Shown here: positions 24,223-35,700 of the stretch, one piece after another
Numbering within the stretch: position 1 is the stretch's first letter
Layout of the letters: every line of letters starts with the position of its first letter
Assembly (NCBI GenBank): GCA_031295385.1
Contig: JAUMOL010000004.1
Location: 1 to 64,000, forward strand
Source of the DNA: Collinsella sp.
GTDB taxonomy: Bacteria > Actinomycetota > Coriobacteriia > Coriobacteriales > Coriobacteriaceae
DNA length: 64,000 bases
Direction of reading: 5' to 3'
Program-made: the position numbers and the translations under genes
Notes under the pieces: model-generated
Seen by the model: the letters and a program-made list of their open reading frames with translations, nothing else
Databases searched by the model: none
What the model was told of the DNA's origin: nothing

Positions 24223-25889
24223 GCCTCGCCGTGTTCCTCTTCCCAGCTGCGGTCGTCGTATTTCTCGACCACGGCGTCGTCGTCAAAATGCAGCGGCTTG
24301 TCCAGGTTGCGGGGCTTAAAGCCCTCCATGAACTTGTCGCGGCCAAAGCTCTCGGGAATCGCCACGGGGTAGCGTCCGGTAAAGCACGCATCGCAGTAGC
24401 CGCCCTTGGGCATGACCTTCAGCAGACCCTCGACCGAAAGGAAGGCCAGCGAATCGGCGCCAATGTACTCGCAGATCTCGTCGACCGTCTTGTTGGCACT
24501 GATAAGCTGCGACTGCACGTCGGTATCGATACCGTAGAAGCACGGCCAGATGACCTCGGGCGAGTTGATGCGGATGTGAATCTCCTTGGCGCCGGCGTTG
24601 CGCAGCATCTTGACGAGCTGCACCATGGTGGTGCCGCGCACGATGGAGTCGTCGATGACGACCAGGCGCTTGCCCTCGATGTTGTCGCGCAGCGGGTTGA
24701 GCTTCATACGCACGCCCATGGCACGCAGCTCCTGCGTAGGCTCGATAAACGTACGGCCCACATAGCGATTCTTGATGAGGCCCTCGCCAAAGGGAATGCC
24801 GCTCTCGTGCGAATAGCCCTCCGCGGGCGGCAGGCCGGAGTCGGGCACGCCGATGACCAGGTCGGCCTCGACGGGCTCCTCATGTGCCAGCTGACGACCC
24901 ATGTCATAGCGGCAGGCGTAGACGCTCTTGCCGTTCATGATGGAGTCGGGGCGAGCGAAGTAGACCTGCTCAAAGATGCAGTTAGCAGGCTCTTCGGCGG
25001 CAGGCACGCCTTGCTCGGACACAAGGCCCTCGGCGCTGATGCGTAAAATCTCACCGGGACGGACGTCGCGGACGTACTCGGCGCCCACAATATCGAGTGC
25101 GCAAGTCTCGGAGGCGACGACCCAGCCGCCGGCGCGGGTGACATGGGTGGTGGCGTCGACCGTCGCGGCGCCGTCCTGCGACGGCAGCTGCGAAACGGAT
25201 GCGGCATCGGCCTGGTCCAGGCCCTCGTCCACCAGCTTGCCCAGCACGAGCGGGCGAATGCCGTGCGGATCGCGGAATGCGTAGAGCGCCTGCTCGTTGA
25301 TGAGCGTCATGGCGTAGCCGCCGCGCACGAGCTCCATGGTCTTGCGAATGCCCTCGCGCAGATGGCCTGTACGCTGAGTAAAGTAGCCGATGAGTTTGGT
25401 CGCGACCTCGGAATCCGAGTTGGAGAGGAACGGCACGCCCAGCTCGATCAGCTGGCGGCGTAGCTCGTCGGTGTTGACGAGGGTGCCGTTGTGCGCGAGC
25501 GCGATAATGACGCTATTGATGGTAGAGAGGTGCGGCTGAGAGGCTTCCCAGCTCTTGGCGCCGGCGGTGCCGTAGCGCACATGACCCACGGCCAGCTGAC
25601 CGGAGAGCGTCGACAAGTCAGCATTGGAGAACACGCGGTCGAGCAGGCCCAGATCTTTGCGGACCATAACCGTACCGCCGTCACCAACAGCGATTCCCGC
25701 CGATTCTTGGCCACGGTGCTGCAGTGCACGCAGGCCAAAGTACGTCAGTCGAGCCACGTCGCGATCGGGCGCCCAGACACCAAAAACGCCGCATTCCTCA
25801 TGCAGCTGGTCAGAGTCCGGATCATACGTCGACATGGCGTTCACCTGTCCCGCGGCACGCTCGGCCGCGCGGATGGTTTCTTGAGACAT
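24219..25889 (-). CDS. purF: Amidophosphoribosyltransferase
   Basis: The 556-residue enzyme starts purine synthesis from PRPP and glutamine. Cys33 in EECGVFGVW should be the N-terminal nucleophile after propeptide removal, a longer leader than in most homologues. ALQHRGQESAG, SNSDSEVATKL and the PRPP loop VVIDDSIVRGTTM follow. An insert of about 35 residues (roughly 225-260, LDQADAASVSQLPSQDG and on) lies between GIRPLVLG and GGWVVASETCA, where the Bacillus enzyme has a short turn. GAGGGG precedes ATG 25889. It is the first gene of purF-M-N. Confidence 0.95.
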   Translation of the reverse strand: MSQETIRAAERAAGQVNAMSTYDPDSDQLHEECGVFGVWAPDRDVARLTYFGLRALQHRGQESAGIAVGDGGTVMVRKDLGLLDRVFSNADLSTLSGQLAVGHVRYGTAGAKSWEASQPHLSTINSVIIALAHNGTLVNTDELRRQLIELGVPFLSNSDSEVATKLIGYFTQRTGHLREGIRKTMELVRGGYAMTLINEQALYAFRDPHGIRPLVLGKLVDEGLDQADAASVSQLPSQDGAATVDATTHVTRAGGWVVASETCALDIVGAEYVRDVRPGEILRISAEGLVSEQGVPAAEEPANCIFEQVYFARPDSIMNGKSVYACRYDMGRQLAHEEPVEADLVIGVPDSGLPPAEGYSHESGIPFGEGLIKNRYVGRTFIEPTQELRAMGVRMKLNPLRDNIEGKRLVVIDDSIVRGTTMVQLVKMLRNAGAKEIHIRINSPEVIWPCFYGIDTDVQSQLISANKTVDEICEYIGADSLAFLSVEGLLKVMPKGGYCDACFTGRYPVAIPESFGRDKFMEGFKPRNLDKPLHFDDDAVVEKYDDRSWEEEHGEA

Positions 25890-26174
25890 GGCATCCCCTC
25901 AGAGCCTCGTATTTTGGCGTTACCCGCCTTATTATACGCACGGCGCGACGCGCTCCCCAGCGCATGAGCAGCGCTTTTTAAAAGCCCACCGAGCTAATAA
26001 TCCGTTTTGCGGCCAAACATTTTATCGGTCTGTCCAGTGCCAGCGCCCACGCCCCCATATGGCCGCCGCGCCCACCGTTGGGGATTACAAAGCTGCAATT
26101 GGGACGTTCGTCCTGTCTTTTGGCAGGTCGGCGGCGTATCCTAGTAACCTAGGACAAAGCGAGAAAGGTTCTGT
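25890..26174. other. Divergent promoter region between purF and the membrane protein
   Basis: No gene is seen. It must hold the purF promoter (minus) and the promoter for the gene at 26175. A TCCTAG-TAAC-CTAGGA palindrome at 26136-26151 sits just before the downstream ribosome site and could be an operator. Confidence 0.4.
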
Positions 26175-27404
26175 ATGGATCGAAACGAACTCGACCCCAG
26201 CGTCCCCAGCGCCACGGAGGTCAAGAAGATTCCCCTCATCATTAAGGTGTACGCCGTCCTGTGCATCCTGTCCGGCGTGGGCACGCTCCCGTCGGTCGCC
26301 GCCTTTATGTGGCAGGTCATCACCGCGCTCATCAACGGCAACGCCGCCGAAAAGCTCGGCGACAATATGCTGGTCTCGGTTGGACTCATCGTCGCCGGCA
26401 TCATGCTCTCTGCGGCAAGTGCCGTCATCCTGATCATCTTTGGCCTGGACCTTATCAAAAACCAGCGCCGCAACGCCGCCCGCCTGTCCTACATCCTTAT
26501 TGCATTCACCGTCGTCGAGCTTTTGGTCGACGTGATGCTCCAAGGTATCGGGCTCTTCTTGCTTCGTCCCGCTATTCAGCTCGGTATCCTCATCGCGCTT
26601 TCAGCCACAGTCGATCCTACGCTTCGCCAGGAGCGCGAACTGCAGCGCCGCCTGCAGGAGATGCTCGACCGCGACGCCGCCGCCGAGGGCATGCTCGGCC
26701 GCGATGAAACCGGCGAGGGCTATATCAAGCTCAACTACTTCAACCTGTTCTGGGTATTCCTCGTCTGCTGCGTGCTCGGCCTGATCGCCGAGGACATCTG
26801 GCACATGACGGTCGACGACCCAGGCGTCTACCAGGACCGCGCCGGCATGCTGTTTGGTCCCTTCAGCCCCATCTATGGCTTTGGTGCCGTACTCATGACC
26901 ATGGTGCTCAACCGCTTCTATAAAAAGAACCCCATCATCATTTTCCTGGTAAGCGCTGTGCTCGGCGCGAGCTTTGAGGTGTTCGTGGGCTGGTTTATGC
27001 AGACCTCATTTGGCGTGGTCTCGTGGAGCTACTCGCACATGAAGCTGTTTGGCATGCCCGACCCACTCGCCGTCCTTACGGGCGGACGCACCTGCACGGG
27101 CTTTGCCTGCCTATGGGGCCTGGGCGGACTCATCTGGATCAAGCTGCTGCTGCCGAGGCTGCTCAAGCTCATCAACATGATTCCGTGGAAGAGTCGCTAC
27201 TCGGCTACTGTCATCTTCACCTTCATTATGCTGGTCGATGGCGTTATGACGCTGCAGTCGCTCGATTATTGGTATCAGCGCGTCAACGGCACGGAACCGG
27301 ATATTCCCGTTGCGCAGTTCTACGGCAAGTACTTCGATAATGACTTTATGGAGAATCGCTTCCAGAGCATGACCATGAGCCCCAAGGATGCGACGCGCGT
27401 GTAG
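26175..27404 (+). CDS. Membrane protein of the putative ABC-transporter type IV (PF06541) family
   Basis: The 409-residue protein has about four membrane segments in its first 150 residues, a charged helical linker (150-180, RQERELQRRLQEML), then a domain with YFNLFWVFLVCCVLGLIAEDIWH and FGPFSPIYGFGAVL. The FGPFxPIYGFG segment is the hallmark of the PF06541 membrane family, whose function is unknown. No ATPase gene is adjacent. AGAAAGGTTCTGT precedes the ATG, and a two-way terminator follows. Confidence 0.75.
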   Translation: MDRNELDPSVPSATEVKKIPLIIKVYAVLCILSGVGTLPSVAAFMWQVITALINGNAAEKLGDNMLVSVGLIVAGIMLSAASAVILIIFGLDLIKNQRRNAARLSYILIAFTVVELLVDVMLQGIGLFLLRPAIQLGILIALSATVDPTLRQERELQRRLQEMLDRDAAAEGMLGRDETGEGYIKLNYFNLFWVFLVCCVLGLIAEDIWHMTVDDPGVYQDRAGMLFGPFSPIYGFGAVLMTMVLNRFYKKNPIIIFLVSAVLGASFEVFVGWFMQTSFGVVSWSYSHMKLFGMPDPLAVLTGGRTCTGFACLWGLGGLIWIKLLLPRLLKLINMIPWKSRYSATVIFTFIMLVDGVMTLQSLDYWYQRVNGTEPDIPVAQFYGKYFDNDFMENRFQSMTMSPKDATRV

Positions 27405-27426
27405 CGCCAACCGCGTCCAAAACGCA

Positions 27427-27467
27427 AAATGCCCGCCGGTATCACACGTACCGGCGGGCATTTTTAT
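27427..27467. terminator. Bidirectional terminator between convergent genes
   Basis: TGCCCGCCGGTA is perfectly paired with TACCGGCGGGCA. A-rich bases before and TTTTTAT after let it work on both strands. Confidence 0.9.
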
Positions 27468-27494
27468 AAACGAGTCTTCTATCGACGCAAGCCT

Positions 27495-27914
27495 CTACGC
27501 CTCGCGCTCGACCTCACTTACGCATTCGTTCTTAATGGTGCCAACGAGCGCCTGCAGCGCATCGACCACGTGCGGGCGAATGTCCCCGCCGATGAGCACG
27601 AGCATGATGTCGTCACCCACGGCGAGTTCGCCGCTTGCCAGCCACACGCGCACATAGCCGATACCCGGCATCGCGCTCGTGGCCTCGATAGCAGCCTGCA
27701 CCTTCTGAGCATCGAAGCCGAACACCATGCCGCCCACCTTGTGGCCCGGCGCCACGCCATCGGTCTCGACACCGCGCGCCTCGGCCTTGGGCGTCGCGCG
27801 CACCACACCGTTATGTGTCAGATACATACCGCACGCAGGTGCCGACGAATCGGCCTTGGCCTCGCGCAGCCAAGCATCAACCGAAGGCATCGTTTTGCCA
27901 TTCTCGAGCATCAT
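27495..27914 (-). CDS. MoaE-like protein, degenerate
   Basis: The 139-residue product resembles MoaE, the large subunit of molybdopterin synthase. It has a LTHNGVVR segment (like GxVR), a helix VQAAIEATSAMPGIGYVRVWLASGELAVGDDIMLVLI (the HRxGxLxVGE region) and an ending DALQALVGTIKNECVSEVERE. MoaE normally ends in a lysine-containing PIWKKE motif at the active site, and that is missing here. No other molybdopterin gene is near. It may be non-catalytic or repurposed. GGGAG precedes the two possible ATG codons (27914, 27911). Confidence 0.6.
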   Translation of the reverse strand: MMLENGKTMPSVDAWLREAKADSSAPACGMYLTHNGVVRATPKAEARGVETDGVAPGHKVGGMVFGFDAQKVQAAIEATSAMPGIGYVRVWLASGELAVGDDIMLVLIGGDIRPHVVDALQALVGTIKNECVSEVEREA

Positions 27915-27953
27915 TTCTCCCTTACCGTCCCAAATTAGCTACTCTCGGACAAT

Positions 27954-28952
27954 TTATTCATCAACGGGCGTGAGCACCATGACGGCACGTGTGTTGCTCA
28001 GCGATAACGAACGACAGGTCACAAGCGTTACGACCTTGGTTGCCGAAGCAGCACGATCGGTGGCATCGCTCGCCACGGCAGAGGCACCGTCGAGCATCTC
28101 GGACAGGTAGTTCTTGAGCCCGTCGTCGCCCTCAAAATTGGGTGTGCGCGCCTTGGCATACGTGTCCTCGACAACTTTGGTCGCCAGCGGACGCAGCTTA
28201 TACGTTGCATCGCGCGTGATGTAATACACGTACTCGATGCTATCGAACGTCGCTTGGTCGGTGGTGTCCGAAATCACGTTGAACATCGACCCATCGTTCA
28301 TATGGTGGCCGTAGATCGTGGTCTGCTGATCCACCATGCCCGGCGCGGTGTCGTCGCTATCCAAGAAGATGGCACCGGACGCGTTAGCCGTACCGTCAAA
28401 CAGCGTGTTGAGGTATTTGGAGTTGTTGTTGGTCTGCACGACGGGATAGTTGATGTTGGTGCCGGGCGCGTAAATCCAACCCACAACCTCGGGATTCGTC
28501 TGGGCAAGTGCATCAAAGTCGATAATCGGCACGCCGCTGGCGTCCTTGTCGCTTATATATTGCTTCTCGATTATCTGATACGAATCGCTCGCCTGCTTAT
28601 AGCCAATCTGAGCATTAATAAAGATAGCGGCGGCGGCGACAATCAGACCGATGCCGATGATGATGAGCAGAATGGGAATAATGGAGCGGCGCTTTTTGCG
28701 CGGCGGCTCGGTGTAATCCGACGGCGCGGCATGCGATGAAGACCGGGGCGGCTTCTTAGCGTTGCTATAAGATGAAGGTCGATATGCGGCTGGCGCGTCC
28801 TGTCGACGATGCGTCGCCGGTGTCACGGGGCGCAGCGCGCGCGGCTGCTGAGGAGAGGACGCCCGACCCTGCTGCGCCGCATGGGCAGCACCCGGCTTCG
28901 ATGGATCGGGAATCTGAGAAGCCTTGAATCGTTTTCCCTGATAGTCGGACAT
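27954..28952 (-). CDS. srtB: Class B sortase
   Basis: The 332-residue transpeptidase has a long Pro/Ala/Ser-rich cytoplasmic tail (1-85), a basic stop KKRR and one membrane segment (about 89-113). The sortase domain follows, with GTNINYPVVQ, the catalytic His in YGHHMNDGSMF (216-217), Cys313 in TLVTCRS and Arg322 in NTRAVMV. The SxxxNTR arrangement fits class B. It may anchor the surface proteins encoded at 29743 and 56380-61720. The frame is open to 29048, but AAGGAGAGCC fixes ATG 28952. It lies 35 bases downstream of purE. Confidence 0.9.
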   Translation of the reverse strand: MSDYQGKRFKASQIPDPSKPGAAHAAQQGRASSPQQPRALRPVTPATHRRQDAPAAYRPSSYSNAKKPPRSSSHAAPSDYTEPPRKKRRSIIPILLIIIGIGLIVAAAAIFINAQIGYKQASDSYQIIEKQYISDKDASGVPIIDFDALAQTNPEVVGWIYAPGTNINYPVVQTNNNSKYLNTLFDGTANASGAIFLDSDDTAPGMVDQQTTIYGHHMNDGSMFNVISDTTDQATFDSIEYVYYITRDATYKLRPLATKVVEDTYAKARTPNFEGDDGLKNYLSEMLDGASAVASDATDRAASATKVVTLVTCRSLSLSNTRAVMVLTPVDE

Positions 28953-28987
28953 GGCTCTCCTTATACTGCGGTGAAACGGCAGAACGC

Positions 28988-29452
28988 CTAGGCGTCGGCC
29001 ATCTCCTGCTTCATCTTCTCGATAACCTTGCGGTACTCGGGGTCGCAAGCGCCTAGAATCTGCGTGGCGTAGATGGCGGCGTTCTTGGCGCCGTTGATGG
29101 CAACGCAGGCCACGGGCACGCCCGAAGGCATCTGCACCATCGACAGCAGCGAATCCATACCGCCCAGGTCACTCGTCTTCATAGGCACACCGATAACCGG
29201 CAGCGGCGTAAAGGCAGCCACGACACCACCCAGGTGAGCGGCCTTGCCGGCGGCGGCGATAATCACTTTGATACCGCGATCGGCAGCGGTCGAAGCCCAC
29301 TCGTGGACCTTCGCCGGCGTGCGATGTGCGCTCGCAATGACGAGCTCATAGGGCACACCGAGCGCCTCGAGCTCGGCGGTGCAGCCTTCCATAACGCCCA
29401 GATCGGACTTGGAACCCATGATGATCCCGACAACCGGCTTTTGATCTGCCAT
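28988..29452 (-). CDS. purE: N5-carboxyaminoimidazole ribonucleotide mutase
   Basis: The 154-residue enzyme acts in step 6 of purine synthesis. It has VGIIMGSKSDLGVM at the start, SAHRTPAKV with the catalytic His, AAGKAAHLGGVVAAFT, and GVPMKTSDLGGMDSLLSMVQMPSGVPVA. A TTG two codons upstream keeps the frame open, but ATG 29452 is nine bases from AGGAGG and is preferred. No purK is adjacent. Confidence 0.95.
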   Translation of the reverse strand: MADQKPVVGIIMGSKSDLGVMEGCTAELEALGVPYELVIASAHRTPAKVHEWASTAADRGIKVIIAAAGKAAHLGGVVAAFTPLPVIGVPMKTSDLGGMDSLLSMVQMPSGVPVACVAINGAKNAAIYATQILGACDPEYRKVIEKMKQEMADA

Positions 29453-29559
29453 AAACAAAGACCTCCTGTTGAGAGCGGCGACGCGGCCAATCCGCGACCC
29501 TTAACTACTGAGAGTAGTATAGCTGCTCCCGTCCCTGCGGTCTTTGTGGCGCTTCGCGG

Positions 29560-29676
29560 GCGGGCCAGGCTTTATCTTCGCTCCGGTTGCTTCGCAAAGT
29601 CGCTCAGACAATAAACCCAGCCCGCCGCGGGGCACCCGGGGACCTACCGGGGATTGCCATGACGTACGTTGGCTGA
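29560..29676. repeat. Structured repeat, copy 1: hairpin plus conserved 36-bp block
   Basis: 29641-29676 holds GACCTACCGGGGATTGCCAT and 16 more bases that recur at 36523-36558 with two changes. A hairpin precedes it at 29560-29625 (CGGGCCAGGCTTTAT with ATAAACCCAGCCCG). CAGCC inside the hairpin end can also pair with GGCTG at the end of the block. The strand and role are unknown. 29453-29559 otherwise contains the purE promoter region. Confidence 0.6.
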
Positions 29677-29720
29677 AATAATAAAGCAATGCCCGCCGTC
29701 CTTGACGGAGCGGCGGGCAC
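29677..29720 (-). terminator. Terminator of the GH31 gene
   Basis: On the minus strand TGCCCGCCG pairs with CGGCGGGCA, followed by TTGCTTTATTATTT. Confidence 0.85.
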
Positions 29721-29742
29721 GTTTGCTTAGTTGTCGCTGGGA

Positions 29743-32700
29743 CTACTTAGCCTTGCTGCGACGATGGAAGAAAGCGCCGATCGCGGCGATGATGGCGCCA
29801 AGACCACCGACGGCCGCGACGGTCGCCGCCGTCTGGTCGCCGGTATTGGGGATCGCCGAACCGCTCTTCTTGCTGCCCTGGGCCTTGTCGCCTGCGGGCT
29901 TGCCCGCCTGGTTGCCGCCGTTTGAGCCATTGCCGGAACCCTGGTTGCCGGAATCGGCATCCTTGAGGCTCTCAATGGCCAGCTTGAGCTGGTCATAGGC
30001 CGCCTGGAGCTGGATGTCGGAAGCATTCTCATCACCCAAGACGTCCTCGGCGTAGGTAATGGCATCCGTCAGGGCCTTGACAGACTCGTCCGTCTTGCCC
30101 CTGGTGTCAGTCTCCTTCGCCTGCTTGACCAAGGCCTTGAGCTGCTTCTTGGTCGGGTTCTCGACCGGGGTCACCGGAGTCTTCTCAAGCGCGTCGCGAG
30201 CACTCTCGAGTGCCTTGAGTGCCTGGTCGACCTCGTCCTGCGTGGCGTTCTCGTCGTTCAGGATGGCGCGGGCGCTCGCCAAGGCGTTCTGGAACGCGGT
30301 CCAGGAAGCCTCGGTGTAGTCGCTGGCCTTAAGGTCGCCGGCTGCAACCTCGGCATCAACCTTTTCAATCGCGGCAGTGAGGTCGTCCTTCGCCACCGGA
30401 TTGGGAACGGCCGTACCGTAGAACTTGAGCTCCGCCATGCTGCAGTAGGCGTCAACGCTGCCACCGCCGGCGTGGAGCACCTTGACGGTCACGTAGCGAC
30501 CGCGCGCGGCACCAAAGCTCATCTGCTTCCAGTCGCCACGGTCGGTGAGCACGCGGCCGTCGTTGTCGAAGGTAAACGTACCCATCGACGTGGCGGTGCC
30601 CATCTCATAACCGTCGGCGGTGTCGGAAACCAGCACCTCGGCCTCAAAGATATCGCCGTTCGTGCCGCCGTCCTGGCGCGGCAGGAACGTGACGTCGGTG
30701 AGATCGTAGTCGCGGCCCAGGTCGACGGTCAGGTACTGGGGCATACCGGCCTTATAGGCCCAGTCGCTGTGCCAGAGCGTCTGCTCATCGCCGTCAAGAG
30801 CGTTGACGGCGTTGCTGCCCTCATAGTCGGCCTCGCTCGAGAAGCCGGTCACCTTGACGTTCTCGCGGTTCTCGGGCGTGTTGATGAGGCTCTTCTCATC
30901 GACGGGGCGCATCTTGAGGCCGTCGATTGCCTTCTCGATCTTGGCCGTGGCGTCTGCGACATCCTTCTTGCTATAGCTGCCCTGGCCGCCATCGAGGAGC
31001 TTCTGAGCCGCCTCGACCGCAGCGGTGAGGGCTGCATAGGAATCCTTGGTGTAGACGGACTCGCTGTAGCCCGCGGCCTTGGAAAGCGCTGCCATGAGCG
31101 CAGAGGTGTCGACACCAGCCTTGACCTCGGCCTCATAGGATGCGGTCTTGGAGGGATCGAGCACCGACGCCACCGTGATCGTTGCCTTGCCGGCCTTGTT
31201 GGCGCGCAGGTAGTAGCTCACGCTATCGCCGGCCTGGACAGCGGAGACGCTCACCACAGAAGGATCGGAGCTCTCGACCGTCACATAGGGGTAGCCGGCG
31301 CTCTCGGGCGTGGCCTTGGCGTCGACGAGCGTCACATCGCCCTCGAAGAACTCGGTCTGGTTCTTGCCCAGTTCGACACCCTCGATGGCCTCGACACCCT
31401 GTGTGTAGTTGAAGTTGATCTCGCGCAGCGTGAGCATCTGGTCACCCGATGCCTCAAGCGGCGTGATCTCGACCTTGGTCGCCTTCTTGCCCTTGTTCTC
31501 GGCAGAGAGGCCAAAGGCGTAGCGAGCCTGATAGGAATCAAAGCTTCCGCCCGAGAACTCCTGGGTCGAGCCGTCCTCGAACGTCACGACGGACTTAATC
31601 TTCTGCACGGTGCCGTTGCCACCGTTGCGGTTAACGACCTCGACGCTATCGAGTTTCGACGGCGTCTTGAAGGCGAACGTCATCGTGGCGGGCAGCTTGA
31701 CGTAGGTCGGCATCTTGCCGTCGATCCAGTTGGGCCCATAGTTCCACAGGAACTCGAAGTCGTTGCCGCCCTCATTGTTGTCGAACAGTCCGTCATAGCT
31801 CTTCTGCTGGATGAGCTTCTCGACGTTGGTGCCGTCGTCGGTGGGGAGCTCGTCGTTGGTCATCGTGATGTCAAAGGCGTCGCGGCCGTACTCGGACTTG
31901 GTGGGCTGCGGGACACCGGGCATCGTCACGGTGCCATCACTCACGAACTCGAGCGCGTCGCACGCCGGGCCGACGAGCCAAGACGTCGAGGGCAGCTCGA
32001 CCTTGCCGGCCGTCTTAGCCTTGAGTTTAAAGCTCGCGACCACACCAGTACTGTTGAAGAGCTTGGCGTCGCCGCGGTTGGCGAAGGCCAGGTTGATGGT
32101 CTGGTGGCCATCCGTGAACTGCACTTTCTCGCGCGAGAGGTTCTCCATGCCCGCCGTCGACGCATCCTGCGCGATGCTCTCGGAGACATACTCGAACTGG
32201 TCGCTGTTGAAGTTGACGAGCGCACCGAGCGCGTTGATGTTCTCGGCGTCGGTGGCGTAGACGTCGACCGTGATCTCGTCGCCGGCCTCGACCTCCATCT
32301 TGCTCGGGATCACCGCGAGGGTGCCAGCAGCCTTGCCCTTTTGCTTGGTGCCGCCGTCGAGCGCCGCCATGGTGAAGGAGTAGTCGTACACGTCGTAGAC
32401 GCCGTTGCCGTTGAGGTCGGCGAAGTGGGCGCGGATCTGGGAGTCGAACGTCGAGGTGTCGGGCTCGCGGTTCTCAAGACCCAGGTAATTCTTCATGTTG
32501 GAGTAGTCGCCGTCGGAGACCGTGGCCTTGTTGAGGTTGGAGCCCACAGCGAAGCCGTCCGTGCCGTCGGTCTTGTAGATGGCGATCTCGGAGGCGGAGA
32601 AGAAGTTGCCCACGGACGCGAGCGGCGTCATACGCACGTAGCGCGCGGCCACGGCGCCGTCGAACGCCACCGTCTTGCAAGCGGCGGAGCGCTCCCAGTC

Positions 32701-35700
32701 GACCTCCTGCGTCGTCCAATGCACGCCGTCGAGGCTCGTCTCGATGCGCATCTTGGTCACAGTGCCGTTACCGGCATCATCGCGCGGATAGTACTCGAGC
32801 TTGTCGAGCTTGTAAGCGCGACCGTAGTCAACGGTAAGCGCCTTGCCCAGATCGTTGCCACCGGAGTGGAAACCGCCGTCGCCCGACTGGAACTCATGGT
32901 CGAAGGCGAGTTCGGCCTTATGGCTACCGTAGAGCGAGCCCTCCCAAGTGATTTCCTCGGCCTCAGGCACGTTCCGCCACGGGTCGAGCGCAGAGTTCGC
33001 CTCAAGCACGTCGCTCCATGCGGAGTAGCCATCGGCGTTGCGCGAACGAATCTGGTAGGTATGCTTGCTGTTGTAGGCAAGATCGGTATGCGTGAATTCT
33101 GCCGCATCGCCCACGGCGAACACAGTGCCGTCTACCTTAAGGTCGTAGGAGGTAGCACCATCGACCTTCCCCCAGGTGAGCTTAATGCTCGTGGGGGTCG
33201 TGGCGTCCTCGGGGGCAGCAAGGTTCGCGGGTGCGGAGAGGTTCTCGTTGAAGCGGTCGGCCGCGAGCGTGGCATCGGCGTTCACGAAATCGCCCAGTTC
33301 GAGCGTCTGCGCTGCCGTGGCGACATCGGTCTTCGCGAACTTGACGTAGACCTTGGGATTCGTGGTGATCTTGGTGTTGTTGAAGCTCTCGCCCTGCTCG
33401 GCCTCGGTGCTGCCTGCGTCGCTACCGTAGTGGTTGAGGTTGGGGGTCTCGTTGTAGAAGTAGACCGCCTGGCCGGCCTCGGGGGTCGCGGCGTCAAAGG
33501 CCTCCTGCGAGTCGACCTCAACCACGTTGAGCGCGGATCCGCCGTTCTTGGCGGAGACGCTCGTGGGCTTGGCGGAGACGTTGGCCACAAAGGTCGTGGT
33601 GCGGTTGGAGTCGTAGCCGCTGTAGCCGCCCTGCGATGCCTCGGCGGTAAAGGTCGCCGTGCCGCCCACCACGCTCGAATTATAGACGGTGCTCACATGC
33701 TCACCGTAGGAAATATTGTCGATTGTGCCGTAGGAATCGTCCTCGGTCGTGTTGTTCTCGATGGAGGAGCCGTCATCCTCGTACTGCGTAAAGCTGCCCT
33801 CACCCTCGGTGGCGAAGAACTCGACGATACGCTGGCTGCGATTGGTGCCCTTGGTGTTGGTCTCGGTCACAGCCTCGGGGTTGTTGTTCTCGGCGTACAT
33901 CGGCACGATGGCGTTGGCCTTAACAAAGAGTGGCAGCTTCCAAAGCGGAGCCTCGTAGTTGTTGAGGACCTGACCGCCGCGGTACTGCTTGCCCGAGAAG
34001 TAGTCAATCCAGATGGTGGGATTCTCGTCGGTACCGTAGTTGGGCAGGTAGATACCGTTGCGGACATCGTTGCCGTTCTCATCTGCCTGGGTATCCTGAT
34101 ACACCGGTGCCACCAGGAAGTTCTCACCGAACATGTACTGGTACTGCGTCGAGGTGCTTGCGGCGTACTCGGAGTTGTCGGAAAGCAGCATGGCGCGGAT
34201 CATGGGAAGGCCGGTATCGCCGTTGCCCGTGTCGATGTTGGCCGCCGAGGCCGCGCTCGTGTAGATATAGGGCATGAGTTGTGCTTTGAGCTTGAGATAG
34301 AAGCGCGAGATGCCCGTGTATGGATCGCCGTGCGTCATGGGCGACTTGCGGTAGGTGCCCCAACCGTCCATGTCAAGCATAGAGGGCGTGAATGTCTTCC
34401 ACTGGTAGTCGCGAGCGGAGATGATGGGATCGCCACCAAAGATGCCGTCCATATCGGAGCCGATGTTGGGGTTGCCCGAGAGGCTCTGGCCGATATACGT
34501 GGGGATATGGAAGCGAATGTACTCCCAGTTACCGCCGTACTGGTCGCCGGTCCAGATGCCGCCAAAGCGCTGCGTGCCGGCCCAGCCGTCAAGCGTGATG
34601 ATGTTGGGGCGCTTGTTGGCGCCGGTGGTCACGGTGTCATAGGCCGTCTTGATGCCGTTGAGGCCAAAGGAGTAGCCGGAGCCGACCCAAGCGACGTCGG
34701 TCTTGAGCGTGGTGATGCCACCAGTCTTAACCTCAGAATCGAAATCGCGCAGCAGATGCCACGGGGTCTCGGAGTTGCTATCGGGCTCGAGGTTCGACTG
34801 GGTCCAGAGACCGGTGCTCACGCCCTTGGAGTTGGCATACTCGGTGAACTTCTTAAGATTGTCGACGTTGGCGCGCACGGCGTTGAGGCGCTCGGCAGAA
34901 CTCGTTCCGTCGGAGTTGACGCCGCCGGTCTTGTAGTAACCGTTCTGGCCGTAGCCAGCACCGTAACCGTCGTTCGGCAGGAACCAGCCGAGCGGCATGT
35001 CGTTGTCCTCGTAGTCATCGATAACCTGCCGGGCGGAGAACTGGCGGTCGAAATCGGTCGCCTTCATGTTCTCGGTATCAACCGTAGGGCCCTCACCGTT
35101 GAGCGTCTCGGCCGCAAGCGTGCCGTCGAGCTTGTAGCCCGTCGACATGCCGGACTCGTATTTAACGTCGCCCTTCTCACTCGAGGACTTGCTGCCCTTG
35201 GTCTCCCACTTCTTTTGACCCGAGGTCGTTGACCAGCCATCACGGTTATAGGCATTAAGATGACCCAGGTAGAAACCGTACTCGGGCAGCAGCACCGGAT
35301 TGCCGGTCACCTTGTAGTAGTCCTGCAGCATCTCGGTTGCCACGTTCGAGGCGCCCTCGTTGGTCGCCACGAAGTAATAGGCATCAAACTCATTCTCGCT
35401 GTGCAAAGTCGTGACCGTCGATGAGTCCGTGGAACCGAAGTCGTAGGAACCCTCTGCAAACGTGTTTCGGAGCACGCCGTAGCCGTCGCTCGTCCAATAG
35501 AACGGGTTGGGCGAGGCAACGCCGCCATCGGTCCAGTTGTTAGTGTTGGAGATGGCGATGGTCTGGTTGGTGTGCAGGAAGCGGCCGTTCTGGGTGCCGC
35601 CGCCAAAGAAGTTCTCGGACTTCTCCTTGGCGAGCGTCTGGACGGTACCCTTCTTATCAAGGTCGAGGGGCGCAGACTCAGAAACCACGCCACGGTCGCC

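Noticed and set aside
29453..29676. Purine-type or other known riboswitch upstream of purE
   Set aside because: The conserved block recurs next to an unrelated glycosidase gene and does not match the purine, ZTP or c-di-GMP riboswitch consensus as recalled, so it is reported only as an unclassified structured repeat.
30472..35232. 1,586-residue open frame antisense to the GH31 gene
   Set aside because: It is very long, but its repetitive Val/Gly/His/Asp composition and lack of any known motif mark it as a shadow. The opposite frame has clear domains.
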